NCBI GenBank assembly: GCA_035079385.1
Contig: JAVHKY010000030.1
Coordinates: forward strand, 2,457,001-2,521,000
Length of the DNA: 64,000 nucleotides
Direction: 5' to 3'
DNA from: Aspidiotus rigidus
Taxonomy: Eukaryota > Arthropoda > Insecta > Hemiptera > Diaspididae
Notes under the pieces: generated by a model
Told to the model about the DNA's origin: nothing
Seen by the model: only the letters and a program-made list of their open reading frames with translations
Databases searched by the model: none
Translations under genes and position numbers: made by a program
Shown: in pieces, positions 25,333 to 38,700 of the stretch
Layout of the letters: each line of letters starts with the position of its first letter
Position numbering within the stretch: the first letter of the stretch is position 1

Positions 25333-26625
25333 CAGTAAAACCTCCATTAACGGCCCCCTCCTAATAGCGATTTCCTCTGAATAACGGTCAATTTTTCTGG
25401 TCCCTTCGAGTGTTATGGAAGGAATACATTGTAACCCCCATATAACGGCCGTTCTAAATAGCGGTCAAAAACTTTTATAAAATATGCTTGAAAGTGCGTA
25501 TTTTATGACTAATCGCGAGCAAGTACATACGTAGGCATGTAAGGATGAGATAATAGCCTCGGTGTGCAATGGGTTGCCAATAAAAAAGCTTGGATGACTC
25601 AGGTGGTGATGACCGATTGGTTGCTTGCTTTTGATAGAAAAATGAAAAAGGAAAAACGGAACATAATCCTCTTCTGTGATAATGCATCTTCTCACCCAGA
25701 TCTGCATCTGAAAAACATTAAACTGGCGTTTTTTCCACCGAACACGACCTCTTGCTGCCAACCATTGGATCAAGGGATAATTCAAAATTTTAAAATCCAC
25801 TATAGACGATTGTTGTTAACTCGAATTGTGTCGCTAATTGATAAAATTTCGTCTGCTGATGAACTTGCTCGATCTGTTAACGTGTTAGATTCTGTAATCT
25901 GGATTAGAACTGCTGTTCAGCGAATCACACCTACATGTGTCGAGAAATGTTTCAAAAAAGCAGGTTTTGACGTCCCAACTTTTTCAGAAGATAATGATAC
26001 GGCTGCTTCTATACTTCCATTGGACAATGATGAATTGATGCAACGTTTACCCCCCGACATGAGAAGTGAAGACTTCTTTACCTTTGATGATGATCTGCAT
26101 ACCGAGGCTACTTCTGACAATATTTCATCATTGATTCCACGCCCTGATGATGACAATTCCACTGATGAGGATGAACAAGCAGAAAGTACTAATGACTCTG
26201 AGCCCCCTCCAACCTTGCCTGAAGCTATGGAGTTCCTTTCTAAATTAAACACTTTTGCGCTTCATCAAGGTGATGGAGAAGCAGTACAGCAATTGAAAGA
26301 TCTTCAAATACGCCTTGAAAGGAATTCGGTTTTTCAAAAGAAGAAACAAAGTTCGCTGACACAATATTTTAGACCTGTGTAAATGTTTAATTGACGTTTT
26401 TTAATACAGAATACTGCATGTACATATCACACCTACACTTACTCTATACGTACCTATGTATTTCAAATTTGATTAAAAGAAAAAAGAAAGAAGAAAAAAA
26501 ACTCTCAATAGCGGTCACTTCTTTTGGCGCCCTCCAATTACCGGCCCCTCCCTAATAGCGATTTCCTCTAAATAACGGTCATTTTTTCTGGTCCCTTCGA
26601 TGTCCGTTATTTGGAGGTTTTACTG
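25333..26625 (+). mobile_element. internally deleted Tigger/pogo-type DNA transposon
   Basis: The left end CAGTAAAACCTCC starts right after TA (25331-25332). The right end GGAGGTTTTACTG is its exact complement and ends at 26625. The expected right TA is CA, one substitution. Subterminal sequence (CTAATAGCGATTTCCTCT then AATAACGGTC, then TTTTCTGGTCCCTTCGA) occurs near both ends in DIRECT orientation (25360-25415 and 26550-26600), in addition to the inverted tips. The interior encodes the C-terminal part of a transposase. The N-terminal DNA-binding half and first catalytic aspartate are absent, so the copy is non-autonomous. Confidence 0.9.
25564..26382 (+). pseudogene. Tigger/pogo DDE transposase, C-terminal remnant
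   Basis: An open frame of about 272 codons, with no native start. Early residues read ANKKAWMTQVVMTDWL, typical of the pogo/jerky DDE core. ILFCDNASSHPD holds the second catalytic aspartate. FFPPNTTSCCQPLDQGIIQNFK holds the P-N-T-T-x-x-x-Q-P-L-D block with the third aspartate. The C-terminal third is acidic and low in complexity (DDDNSTDEDEQAEST) and ends in SSLTQYFRPV, a tail resembling other Tigger proteins. The frame is open to the stop at 26382, so decay of this part is slight. The 5' half is removed by an internal deletion at about 25480-25560. Confidence 0.9.
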
Positions 26626-26728
26626 CATGGTCTGCGTGCGTGTGAAAGTTTTCCCCACTCGTATCACGGATGACAATAATGGTTCTTTGATACAGGCAAA
26701 CTGTAATCGCTCTAATCTGCCCATTAGC

Positions 26729-29700
26729 TTATTCTATCAAACTTTTATCGTCTCTGTTGGCCCGATTTTTTGTAGCAGTTTTAGCCCAAGGTTGTAAGTC
26801 TCCTGATCCGAAAATTAAGAATATGACGACGCCATACGTTGTGAGAAAACTTATCAACAAGAAGTAGGTGTTCCATTCTGACTGACTCTGAAAAAAAAAA
26901 AAAAAAAAAAAAAAGCGATTCAGTATTCAACGGCTTGAAAAATTTTTTATCTACATAAATTCTTTTCAGAATAAAATTTCGTGAGTTTAAAAATTAATCT
27001 GAACAACATGCGAGGCGAATTTTTTGAGCTATTGAAACTTGGGACCACGTTGACGGTGACATGTACAATGTAACCAATTAAGTAGTATTCTTGTCAAAAA
27101 TGAAAATGAGTTAAGTAGCGCACGGACTACCATCCTGCATTAAGAAGGGGAGCGGGGAAACTACCATTTTGCCTCCTTAAGCCAATGCACAAATATGCTA
27201 AGTGACATGAGTCGTATTCTTATTATGCCACGTCACAAAAACTTACTTAGTACAAATGTACAATCACTTATTACAATTGGTTGAACAGAAGGTCCCTTCA
27301 GTACAATCGTCTTCTATCTGAGTGATACCAAATGTGGTAAATGCAGGAAAAAATTTCATTAAATAAAATAATTGTTAAGCCAAATGTCATAAGTTTCTTC
27401 AAAATTTAAAAAATGGGTCATAGGTTGCGATGAAGTTATTGGGTCTTTAACCGAGAACAAATAGCTCAAAGGGTACGGCTGATAAAGAAGACTGTGTTTG
27501 TGATGATGCCATTTCCCAACAATTCCACCTGCGTATCATAAATAATCCCAGGGTCTCTTCATTTTTAAGCGAGGAATAGACCAACTTCAAACCCTTCTCC
27601 AGGAAAGTCAAACCATCGCGATTGAACTCTCCTTTGCTATTTAATTCATAATACTTATGTAGCTGGAATTGGTCATCATTATGGTGTCTGGGCTACAGGG
27701 AATTCTCAATGCGTCATTATGACCACAGCTGCTTGACATCAGTTTTTCACTTGTATGTATGATCATCATTTGATGACTAAGCTACAATTCAGAATTTGAA
27801 AAAGTTTTGAGCCCACCTATCATGTACGTAGGCTAACTCTCAAGTCTTTCAAGATGAATCGTAAATGACTAAATTTACTCAACTTTGAAGAAAGTCGGCC
27901 CTTCGAATATAGGATACGTCATGTAGGTGCTGACTTTTCAATTTTTTTTATGACCTCAATACTGAGTCTGTTAATACGGACCCTGAATTACTTTTCTTTT
28001 ATTTTAGGATTATATCCTACGACCTCCGTACCAGAAAATTTTCTGAGTACCTCATAATACGCATGAGCTTCATTTTCATGTACAAGTACTGTACCGTTAT
28101 TACTTCTAAATAATTTATTTTGTGGTCGGCTATTGACTGCAGTCTGTTTAATCCGTCTTCATCATCTTTATTCTTTCTTGAAGGAATAAGTACTTCCTGA
28201 ATGCAGGTTAGACAAAGGCCTACCCACATTCATTAAAAGTTTTTCGGACGATGTCCGCGTACAGTATGGTTATGTTAGGTATAAGTATTTACCCGGCTGG
28301 GAACTAAAAATCCAATGATGAGTGGGTTGATAAAGGATGCTATGTTAACGACAAATAGTATCATTGATTGCAAAAATGTCGCATACTGTCCCGCAACATC
28401 CATTGTGATGACACTGAAAGATGATTTACAAAGAAAATACCTATTGTATTACATCGTATGAAAGGCTTACATAGATTTGATAGGTAGTTTTTCAACTTAC
28501 CCAAAGGAAACATTGGACATCGTGAAGAAAAATTTAACAAATGTCAAACAGATAATGCAGCCCACCAGATTATTTACCATCGCCGCGATAAAGAAAAATA
28601 CCACCATGAGGGATTGACCACAAAATAAAAATAATTTGTGAACCTGTGACATAGTAAAAAGAAGTGTCTTTTGCTAGATTATCTCGGCATTCGATTGCCT
28701 CTCTCTTACATTCGAATCTTTTCATCTCTCATTTCCTTCCTCTTAAGAGGTTTGACTTGAAAATGCGTAGTATAAGAGAAATTTTGGAGTGGATAAGTTC
28801 ACTGGGAAGTTGAATATACAGATATTCTCTGCCCTGCTAGTAAGGAGGTTTGAACCACACACCCCTGAATCAAAAAAGTTCGCGACTCAACTGCTCGGCC
28901 ACCGGAATATCGTTGTATCTCAACTTGAATAGAACGTTTCAACCTGTGAAGAGAGGCACAAAAGCCATAAGAGGCTGCCAAAATTGTCCATAATAGCCAA
29001 GAGAGGGCGATTAACAAAAATTTTGAAGTGGAAAAGTTGACAAGAACTGCCAGGGGTATAGGAAAGTTGAAAGTACAGATATTCTGTCCTACCGCAGCAA
29101 CAATCATCACATCATACCTCGAGAATCTCTTCACCCATCTTGAATTTCTTTGATAATTGATATTATTCAAAAGTCTAGTAATTATTCTTGCTTACTTTTC
29201 CGATACCAAGGCCATCGGGTTTCGATCTCAAATAATCCGCTAAACAAGCAAATAAGGGTCGAGCGATAAGTGCACTAAATTCTGGTATCCCGCTGATGAA
29301 TCCGACTGTTTGTATATCAACGTGATTTACATCTGTTAAAACGTGTGGTTCTAGTTTAAGATTACGCTTAAAGAAATTTTTCTGCGGCCTGCGTTAAACA
29401 ATTCAGCAATAAAGAAATTGTATTTTGGGCTTCGTCAGCAGTACTTTCCACGCATCCTCTCATATCCTAGAATTTGAACTCGTCTCACAAACTTTTTTTC
29501 TTCTTTCTTCATTTTCATACAAATCCCCTTCCTCACCTCCCATAATTTTATTATTTCCAAGTTTCTGACAAGAATTATACAAGTCATAACTGTTTAGTCA
29601 GACAGTACTGAAGGGCAAAGGAGTCAATCGGTCTTTGGAGTCATAGACTATCTTGAACACGTACTCAATTCCGATAAGAAAAATGGAAATATACGTTTGC

Positions 29701-32700
29701 TTTCGACTTTGAGTGTAAAGTGAACGATTAAACGGATCATACATTTGAGTTCTCATCTGGGCGTACGTAAACACACTTATGATCAGGGTGAGTAAACTGC
29801 ACACGCACCTGTTCCATGGTCTGTTACGTGACATTTTACGGCTTCTTATGAGAATTTTTTGGAAAAGCTTACTAATATTTGCCCTTTGTCTCCAACAAGC
29901 ACTGTTGTTTACTTTGAAAAAGCTACACATAACACACTTTTGTCTACCTGACCTAATTTGAGAGTCATTGGCTGTGCTTAGATCTCACTTGAAGTAGGTA
30001 TGTTATTGCCAAATTCAGAGTTTAAGATCACAAAAAACGTTTGAAAAACGACGGCTTCCTTAACGAAGTTAAACGAGGAGCGCAGGGAACCTGTTTTATG
30101 AGTCATATGGGATTTCGTATTGAGAATTCAAGGAAGCCTAGACCTAGATAAAGCTATAGGCTCTCTCCTATCATATATAGCTCGAGAGTAGAAATTTTTT
30201 CAAGTCACCTCTTATCTTATATACCTCAGGAATCGAAATTTTTTCTAAGTCCCTCTCCTATCATATATGGCTCGAGAGTAAAAATTGTTCAAAATTTTTG
30301 TTGGACGGTTTTTTTTCCAAGTCCCCTTCTATAATGTATAGCTCAAGAGTCAAAATTTTTGTAAGTCCCCCTCCTATCACATATGGCTCGAGAGTTGAAA
30401 TTTGTCCAAGTTTTTTGTTGGACGGCGCACGGCAAATTTCTCAAAAAGTCCCGCATAAAACAGGTTCCCTGTTAAAATCAAAGTCCCGGATAGGAGAGAT
30501 GATCATATGGGAGTGTGTGTGTGTGGGTGAGGAGATGTTTGATTTTTATAGATCCATATCTAAATCTCGTCAGTTGACCACTTGACCATTTCATTATTTT
30601 TGTTATTTCTAGGGCTGCTTAGCCAATCATATTGGCTAAAAACTGAGCTGAAAGCTAACCCTTCAAATTGGCTATCAACTAACGGCTACTCCAGTCTCAT
30701 TGGCTAGCTAACAGCTAGCTAATTTTGGGCCAAAATGGAATGACTAACGGCTAAGAACTAAAAACTAACGGCTGAAAGTAGGGGGGGGGGGTCACTCCAA
30801 TGTGAAGGGGTGAGGTGTGGGGATGAGAAAATATTAGCCGTTAGCAATTCCAATTTGAATGGCTGACGGCTAAGCTAATGGCTAATGTGATTTTATTAGC
30901 TAGTCAACGGCTAGCTAATTTTGGATGAAAATTGCGCGACTTATGGTTAACGGCTAATGGCTTCGGCTTAGCTAAGCAGCTCTGCCTTTCTCCAAAAAGT
31001 CGTTTATTGTGTTCTACAATGTACAATCTCTACTATATTATATCTACCAAGTTTTACTCTTCAGAAATGACATTCGAATGCGTTATAACGGAATCAGGAA
31101 GAGTCTAATTGGTTTAGAAATACTATGCTTTGACACGCGTTTTTCTCAAAACTAACATTTTCATTGAAGGCCCTTTTTCCAAGCAGCGCTTCAATTATAG
31201 AATAAATTCAATTTTGCATCTCAATTTCTCATAATATTTCTTTTATTTTAAATTTAACTTTAATATTATGAATAATAACTATGATTTTTGCTTATGTGAG
31301 GCGATCTGAGAAACCATACCTAAACTCACACCGAAATTTTTTTGACAGTTTTCCGAGATCAAAAAAAAAAATTGTCCAAATCAGTTGAAAACTCGCTGAG
31401 ACATGATCTTTCAAAGTTAGAACTCTGGAAAAGTGAATTCTGAGAATGTTGCTTAAAAAGCTCCTGATGTTTGTGACTGAAAATCTTCGTTATTTCTTTT
31501 TTGTGTCATTTTTCCTAGATTTTTCTAAAATTAATTAATCATGTTTTCTAGATCAATTTTCGATGCTGAGTACAATAATGTCGGCCAAATTTTTTTTTAT
31601 CCACTTATTTTTCTACAAATCATCAGAAATAGATCTCTTTCATTACTATTAATGAAAGAGAAGCACGCCGAAAACGTACTCGTAGCTTTGAAGACCAAAC
31701 CAGGCGCCCTCTGGTGATAAAAATATTAACTACGACACTTAAGAACACTTCTGTAACAAAATCACAAAAATGGATTCATCGTTGTATACATCGTTTTTTT
31801 GCTCTCCTGAAAAATTTTAATTAGTGAGTTTAAGTACGGTTTCTCAGATCGTCTCACATATAAACAATTACGATATTAGTTTTATAAATTTTTCACCCAA
31901 TAAAAATTCATGAATCTATTAATAATCATAAATAAAAATAAATTACTAATATAAATAATATGTTTTTAAATAATTAATACAGGCAGGAATTTTATAAATT
32001 AAATTTAAATAAATGAATATATTTCAAGAAATATCTTCTTGAATATTGATATTATTCAAGAATTTATTTCTGGAGGAAAATGATCAAAATTAATTTTGAA
32101 GGCTTTGATTTGAGATAGGATTTCAAAAATGTTGAAAAAAAAATATTAAAGATGAGCGTTCTGGAAGTCCTCAATTTGGGAAAGTATTTTCGTAACTTTC
32201 CAAACAATAGTTACCCCAAACTTGAATTTGAAATAATTATGGCTGGGAACTAAATGATCATTTTTACACGACTTTAGCCTGTCTGACTTTTGGGCGGTAT
32301 AAACAGTAAAACCAAAAATACTTTTCCTTACAACCAATCGTAGTCAATGATCCAATCTGATTTTTAAAATCAAAATCGATTCTTATCAATTATCAAAATT
32401 GATTTCCCCCTTTGACTATATATTAGGTGGACTGCGCTAACGTCTTTGACTATATAGATTTTATCCTATATAGTCAAAGGCTAACGTGTATAAAACGACC
32501 GAAAAAAGCGTTCACAGATGTGATAAGGTAAGCGGCACTGACTACGCATATTTAAAATACACGCGGCACACCTTTCACCACTGCGCGAAACGTGGTCAAT
32601 ACCGCTTATATCGCCGTAAGCGTAACACTAGATGTTGAGCCGTATTTTGTACCGCTTAGCGCAGTCCATATCTTAATATATAAAGCAGAAAGTTTGTCCG

Positions 32701-35700
32701 TCTGTCGTCCTGTCCGTTTATAACTCGAGAACTACTGGGCCGATCGCTTTCAAACTTTCAGGATATATTGTCCTCATCCCAGAGCAGCACATAGACTCAT
32801 AAAAATAAAAATTTGACGGAGAGGTGCTGAGTAATTTCAAAAAAGGGTGAAAACAATGACTTTTTTCAATATAAAAAAACGTGGTGGTGTAGCTTGCCAT
32901 GTACGTTAGACCTACGCGCGTTGAGTGGCAGTGGCGCAGTTTCGAGAATTGAATTATTGTGATAACTCGAGTATAACTCATTTTTATGAAAAATTGAAGA
33001 GAACAAAAATTGTAGCCCCTGTAATTTCCTTTCGAATGAGCCCGGTTCCAGATTTTTAGGAGGAAATTTTGTGACTACAGTATTCGCTGTACTTCCATAC
33101 TAAGCAAGTTATTTTATTCACAGTTTTAAAAACACCTACATAAAGGATTTTACATCCGGTATCTCATACAAGAACCAATGTCTAGACACGGTGCGCACTG
33201 CGTATGGGCTAGCGGAAATGACCCTTTTTTTTACCTGTTGTCCGTGTGTTTTCTTAGGGACTGGCAAAATGTCAATGGATTTGTCTGTATTCTGCTGCGA
33301 TGAATACAGGCTTCACGCGTTAAGTCAGCTCTCAAGTGAATTAGTGTGTAAAAAATTTAATTTGGTGATTTTATTTTTGTGCGACTCGGAACTTTGATAT
33401 ATTTTTATAAGTACAGTCGCAGTTTTTGGTGTCTATTTTCTTATTTTTGACCTGAATAGTTGTAAATTTTGCAAAACTCTTTCCACTGTTTCTTTTTTAA
33501 AAATTCATCTGAATTCCAAGATACCTACAAAACACACATACCTACAAGATACAGATACCTATAAAACACAGATATCTACTCAACACACAGCTAGCGGTCA
33601 GGCGCGCCGGAGGCGCGACGCCAACCGCTAGTACAATATATAATCAAAGATTTCCCCGTAAAAAGGTTTCCTTGCACGTCTCAATTCGCTGTTTAAAGAG
33701 ACCCCGTGAGCTGTCAGTATTTTTCATTTTTTCTCCATCGGAATTCTATTTATGACCTACATTATTTTGATCAAGTCGAAAAACCATCACCCAGTGATAT
33801 GTGACCAGAGCACGTTACCCTCTGCACATGATTTCGATTAGACCTGAAAAACTTCACTCAATCGTACGTGACCCAAGCACGTCGTCATGTATGTTTATTT
33901 GACGATAAAATCGGTCACGAGGTGAAAAGCAATAAGACGCCTCAAATATTATACTTGATGGGTATTTCGCGATACTGCTAACACTTCGCTACTGTGGAAA
34001 ATACCCAGAAAGTAGTTGCACTATTTTTTGTTTTTTCATAATTTTCAAACTATCATATTACACCCAACTTATAAAGAAGATTCTACCACCTTTAGCATGT
34101 TGCGCTATGTGTTTTCTACGTGTAATTACAAACTAGAAAGTACCCATCGGTACGTACATGGTTTACAAAATTGACGAAAATATACGGTCTTTTTGTCGAG
34201 TCTATAATGGAAGTAAATTTTCTAAAGAACCACACCAATGTCTGGTCCATAATTTTTTCTTTAAATACTACAACATTTCAGCGCCTCTATCAGTTTATGG
34301 ATTAAATTTTTTCTGTTCAGAAATTTTCCAAGACCTATAGTATTTTTTGTCCATATATTTTACTTTGTAGATAATATTATTTTATTTGTTTTAAGAAGTG
34401 AAGTTACCATGAGAATTGAGAGATGTTTACTCGTATTTTGTTTTTTGTTATTTTTCAAGTTCGGAAATTCATGTGATGAATACTGGACTCCTGTCTTCCC
34501 TTCTTCTGTAACCCCAGGTGAGTCTAATTTTCTGAACTTATTTCTATTGTATCAACAATGATGATCAACGTGAGAAAATAAACGAAAACGGTTGTTTTTC
34601 AAATTATATCTTATTTTTTTCATTCAAGTTTAATTGTATAGATCCTTGATAACGCAATTTTTTCCCACTTTGATGTTAGCATTTCTGAGGACAGTTCAAC
34701 ATCTTTCATTCATCAATTTAAAATAATTGAGCCTTCCTACATTAGAGACGTTGAAAGATTGTATCATTAAACTTGACTTGAATGTTGACAGAAGAGGGAA
34801 GTCCCAGCCCCCGGGTAAGCCTAATGATCCTGAACACGAGAATTTTGACTCGGTAAAAGTATGGAAATGTACATACCCATTTGCCGGCAAGCTCTCGCCG
34901 AATTGTGACCTCGTTGGGAGTGGGAGCCATGACCAAATTTTGGGACTTGTACAAATTCAACCATCGCTTGCAGTCGTATGGGAAGAGAAGAGAAGTGAGT
35001 ATGGAACGAACAAGAGAATGCTCCATCACGCTGCCTAAATTGAAGACATCCTGAGAGCAGAGAACGAATTTAGGTTCCACATGTGAGAGTGAATCCGGTG
35101 GCTTGACAAAGATTTGGAGAATGACCGAAAGACCTTTCTTCACGATGAGGACGTCGTTGTGAGTGAAGAAGGCACTCGACTGAGAATATCAAAGAGCTTT
35201 TTTCATTTTGAAATACAAACAATTGGACTGTACCACAATTATGTCCAAGTTTGCTGGTTTTTACTAAAGCCATCAAATAGAATGAGATTTTCAAGAGCAC
35301 AACGTCAAATAGGAAGGCATTTGAAAAATTTATACTGGGATGGACTTGAAACATGATCCGTATGGTTTAGGTACGGTACCGTAGAAAAGATTTTACGAAT
35401 ATTTTCTCTTGAGCAATTAGAATGCAGCAGATATTTTGTTTCACAATACGTTCTCAAATTTGTAAGCCAACTACTTTAGGAAGTATCACAAAACCCGTCT
35501 CTGTATTATCAATAGGTGTTATTTATTTTTATTTAATTCATAGGTTCTACGAACTTTGATGAAGATGAGTATGGAGTCATAAAAGCTAATTATCCAGCTG
35601 CTGAAAGATACGATCTTTGTTTATCAGCAAATTCGTACGTCTCCAGGAACTTGGACAAGTCAAGCGTATTGTATACGCAACGAGAAAGCCAACCTGGACC

Positions 35701-38700
35701 TCTCAGACAATACACGATTGTAGTGGACGGCGACGTTGATTATATAATCGCTTTTGCAGCCCCCTTACGAAGAGGCGTACCGTACTTGATCAGAGTGGAC
35801 GGTACGAGTAGTCAAATAATATTCCTTTAACTGGTAACGCGTTGTAAAACTACATAAATAATAATACTTCATCCAGAAATTGAAATTGCTCTCAAAATAA
35901 AAATGATATCCTCTTGTATGGATCTATGCGAAAAAGTGGTTGAGACGTTGGGAATCTTAAAACTTTGGGCGTGTATCACGCCTGAACTTACTTTCTTGCC
36001 GTCCTTTAACGTGAAATTAAAGGTCCTTACATGTAGAGTCGCAATATGAGAAATTCTGTAACATCATATGGGTAGCAGTAATAAGCATGTTTGTTGCTCA
36101 TCGTTACAAAATCGATATTATGTTAGGTACTTCTTATGGAGAAGGGCCCCTTACCTAAACGCCGTGCGGTGTCTCTACTATCGAGAAAAAAATTTCTTGT
36201 GAGTCGAATCATCTCGAAAGTAGGAATATTTCTGAGTCCTCTCGTATCAATCTTTTAACTCCTCAGTCCTCAAACACCTATGGTCAATCTTGGGATAGCT
36301 TTTCAAGTCCTTAAAGTAGGTCAAAACCCATGCTCCTGAAAATATTCTAAATCCACTTCATCTAGAGTACGCAATTTCCTTCCATGGCCTAAACAACTCC
36401 TTTTAGAGCTCGACGGTCGACTCCGAATTTTCCCAAATCCATATCTCATAAATTCTCTCTTATCCCTACTCGAATACATAGCTCAATGATCGAAATTTTC
36501 TCAAATCCCGGTCCTCATCTGAGTAATTATATGATTTTAATTTCTACGCTCTTTTCCCCTCATGTTGAATACGTTATATGCATCAGAGAGGGGGAGGGTA
36601 TACATCAGGATTGGCTCTCTACGTTGTATTCCTATAGATCAAAAGTCAAAATTTATCAAGTCCTTCTTTTTGATTCCTACAGATAGCTCGATGGTCAAAC
36701 TTTTTCGAAGTCCAACTCTCCTTCTCGTGTACATAGTTAAATGCCCAAAATTTCTTCAAGTTTCTCTCCTGATCTCTCCATGGTTGAATGATCAAAATTC
36801 TACCCAATCACCTCCTCGCATTTACTTATAATACATATAACATATAATGTAGGTCGGAAGTCCCAAAAGTGGGTGGCCAGAGCTTTCGGAAGAATGGCAG
36901 AGGGCGGACGTTATTAACAAAAAACCTGTTTTATGAGGGAACTTTTTTGAAAATTTTGACTTCCCGCCGTATATCTTGCGATGCCCCACAAAAACTGACC
37001 TACCCTCGTGAAGGAGTTGGACTTGAAGGAAATTGTGACTTTTTATGAATATATGGTAGAAGGGGGGGGGGGCTTAGAAACTTATACTAGGTCAAGGAAT
37101 GGCGACTTCTTCAACGAAGTTAAACGAGGAGCGCAGGAAATGTGTTTTGATGTTTAAATTCAAAATTGGAGTACCTAGAGTTTTAGAAGTTCAACTATCG
37201 AACGAGTTAGACTCGAATTAATTTTGAATACCATGCTATATATTATGACAGAAGGGGGCTTGGAGAAATTTCGACTTTCGAGCTATGTATGATTGGAGGG
37301 GAACTCACAAAAAAGTTTATATTTTTCCAATTACTCCACCACCCCATCATATACAGCTCGAAAGCTGAAATTTTTACAAGTTCAACTCTTTTATTAGGGT
37401 AGGTAAGTTTTTACTGGACGACGGATGACGAACGTCAGGAAGCCATAATTTTCAAAAAGATCTTCCCATGGAAAAGGGTTTCTTGTTAAAATTTTTAGAC
37501 CCGTAGAACAGGTTTGCTACGGCAGCTCTATTTGCTAGTAAACCTCCCTAAAACAAATTTGTTCGCCAAAAATACCTCTCAGTTTTAAACAAGATAAGTA
37601 AGTGGTGCACTACTTACCTTTAACATAACGCGGGATCAGAGTAATGAAAGACGTCGTGAAGGCAGACACAAAAGATTCATTCAACAATGCGTACACCGGT
37701 ACAGATTTCAAAATGTTCTTGTAAGGAATCTTGACCTGTAAACAGCGAGGAAATCGAAGTCTTAAGGGCGAAATTTTTCCCAATCGCACGATTTAGGACC
37801 TAAAATTAAGCGCAAATGTTGAAAATTTTTTCATGTCTCTAATTTCAACTTAGTTGGAGCCTCCTCTCTCTCTCAGTTACCAGTAAACACATTCAAAAAT
37901 CTTTCCAAGTCTCTAGACTAGGTCCAGTCTCGATCCCCTCGGCACCACAATTTTTCTGACTGAAATCGTACATTTTGCTCTAAATACCTACCCTCCCCTC
38001 GTCCTAAAAAATATTTCCTTTTGAAAGCAGTATTTTAGAGAAATTTTAATCGCCTGAATGCGTATAGGTGAGGAGAAGGCGAAAACGAAACTTCCCAAGG
38101 ACCGCTATGTAATTTTATCTAGCGTCTGGTCGTAAAATGGAGCATCATAGTCAGTTGTGCTTACGCTATCCAATCTAGGGCTGTAGAGAAGGGACTTAAT
38201 TTGGTAACTTTGTTCCAGGGTCCAGGTTTGTAAGCGACCCACAGAGTCCACGTTTTTTTTCTTTTTTCAGAAAAAGAGAAAAAAATAAGATTAATTGCGA
38301 GTAAATTGAGCAAACAATTTGGGAGGCTCGCGGGCCCAGAAATTCTCTCGATGGCCCGGGTCCAATCTGAGATTCAAGTGCGTATTTACCGATGCTTAAA
38401 GACTTGAGGCATCCAACTCTGAAGACCCCGGTCTGGAATTAAAGCGAAGAAATTAAGAGCAGGTTTTGAAATTGATATAAACATCTTGAAGATGAGAGAG
38501 TGAAAGAAAGAAAGTTCAAGTCTGTAGGTTGGCTGTATACAATAATTCATTTTCTAACCCCTACCCTATTTCTTGGATTCGGGTTCAAGCGTCTGGATTC
38601 AGAAAAATGTTAACCTTCGCATTACTTCTCCTAATTTCCTTGATTTGTATCTGAGTGCAGTCTGGGCGGGAAGAGGTTTCGAGAATGCTGACTTCCGAGC

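Larger units (their letters stand above)
32410..33649. mobile_element. hAT-like MITE containing two nested insertions, 8-bp TSD
   Basis: ATTTCCCC precedes (32402-32409) and follows (33650-33657) the unit. The left tip is CTTTGACTATATATTAGG and the right tip reads TATATAATCAAAG. After removing the two inner insertions and one copy of the inner 8-bp duplication, about 235 bp remain, close to the 253-bp relative at 6121-6373. The second inverted block GGACTGCGCTAA / TTAGCGCAGTCC lies just inside both tips. Located in the 8.3-kb intron of the SLC17-like gene. Confidence 0.85.

Noticed and set aside
28840..28910. Functional tRNA gene
   Set aside because: A and B boxes are present, but no acceptor stem, anticodon arm of correct form or terminator could be fitted. 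A SINE or tRNA pseudogene is more likely.
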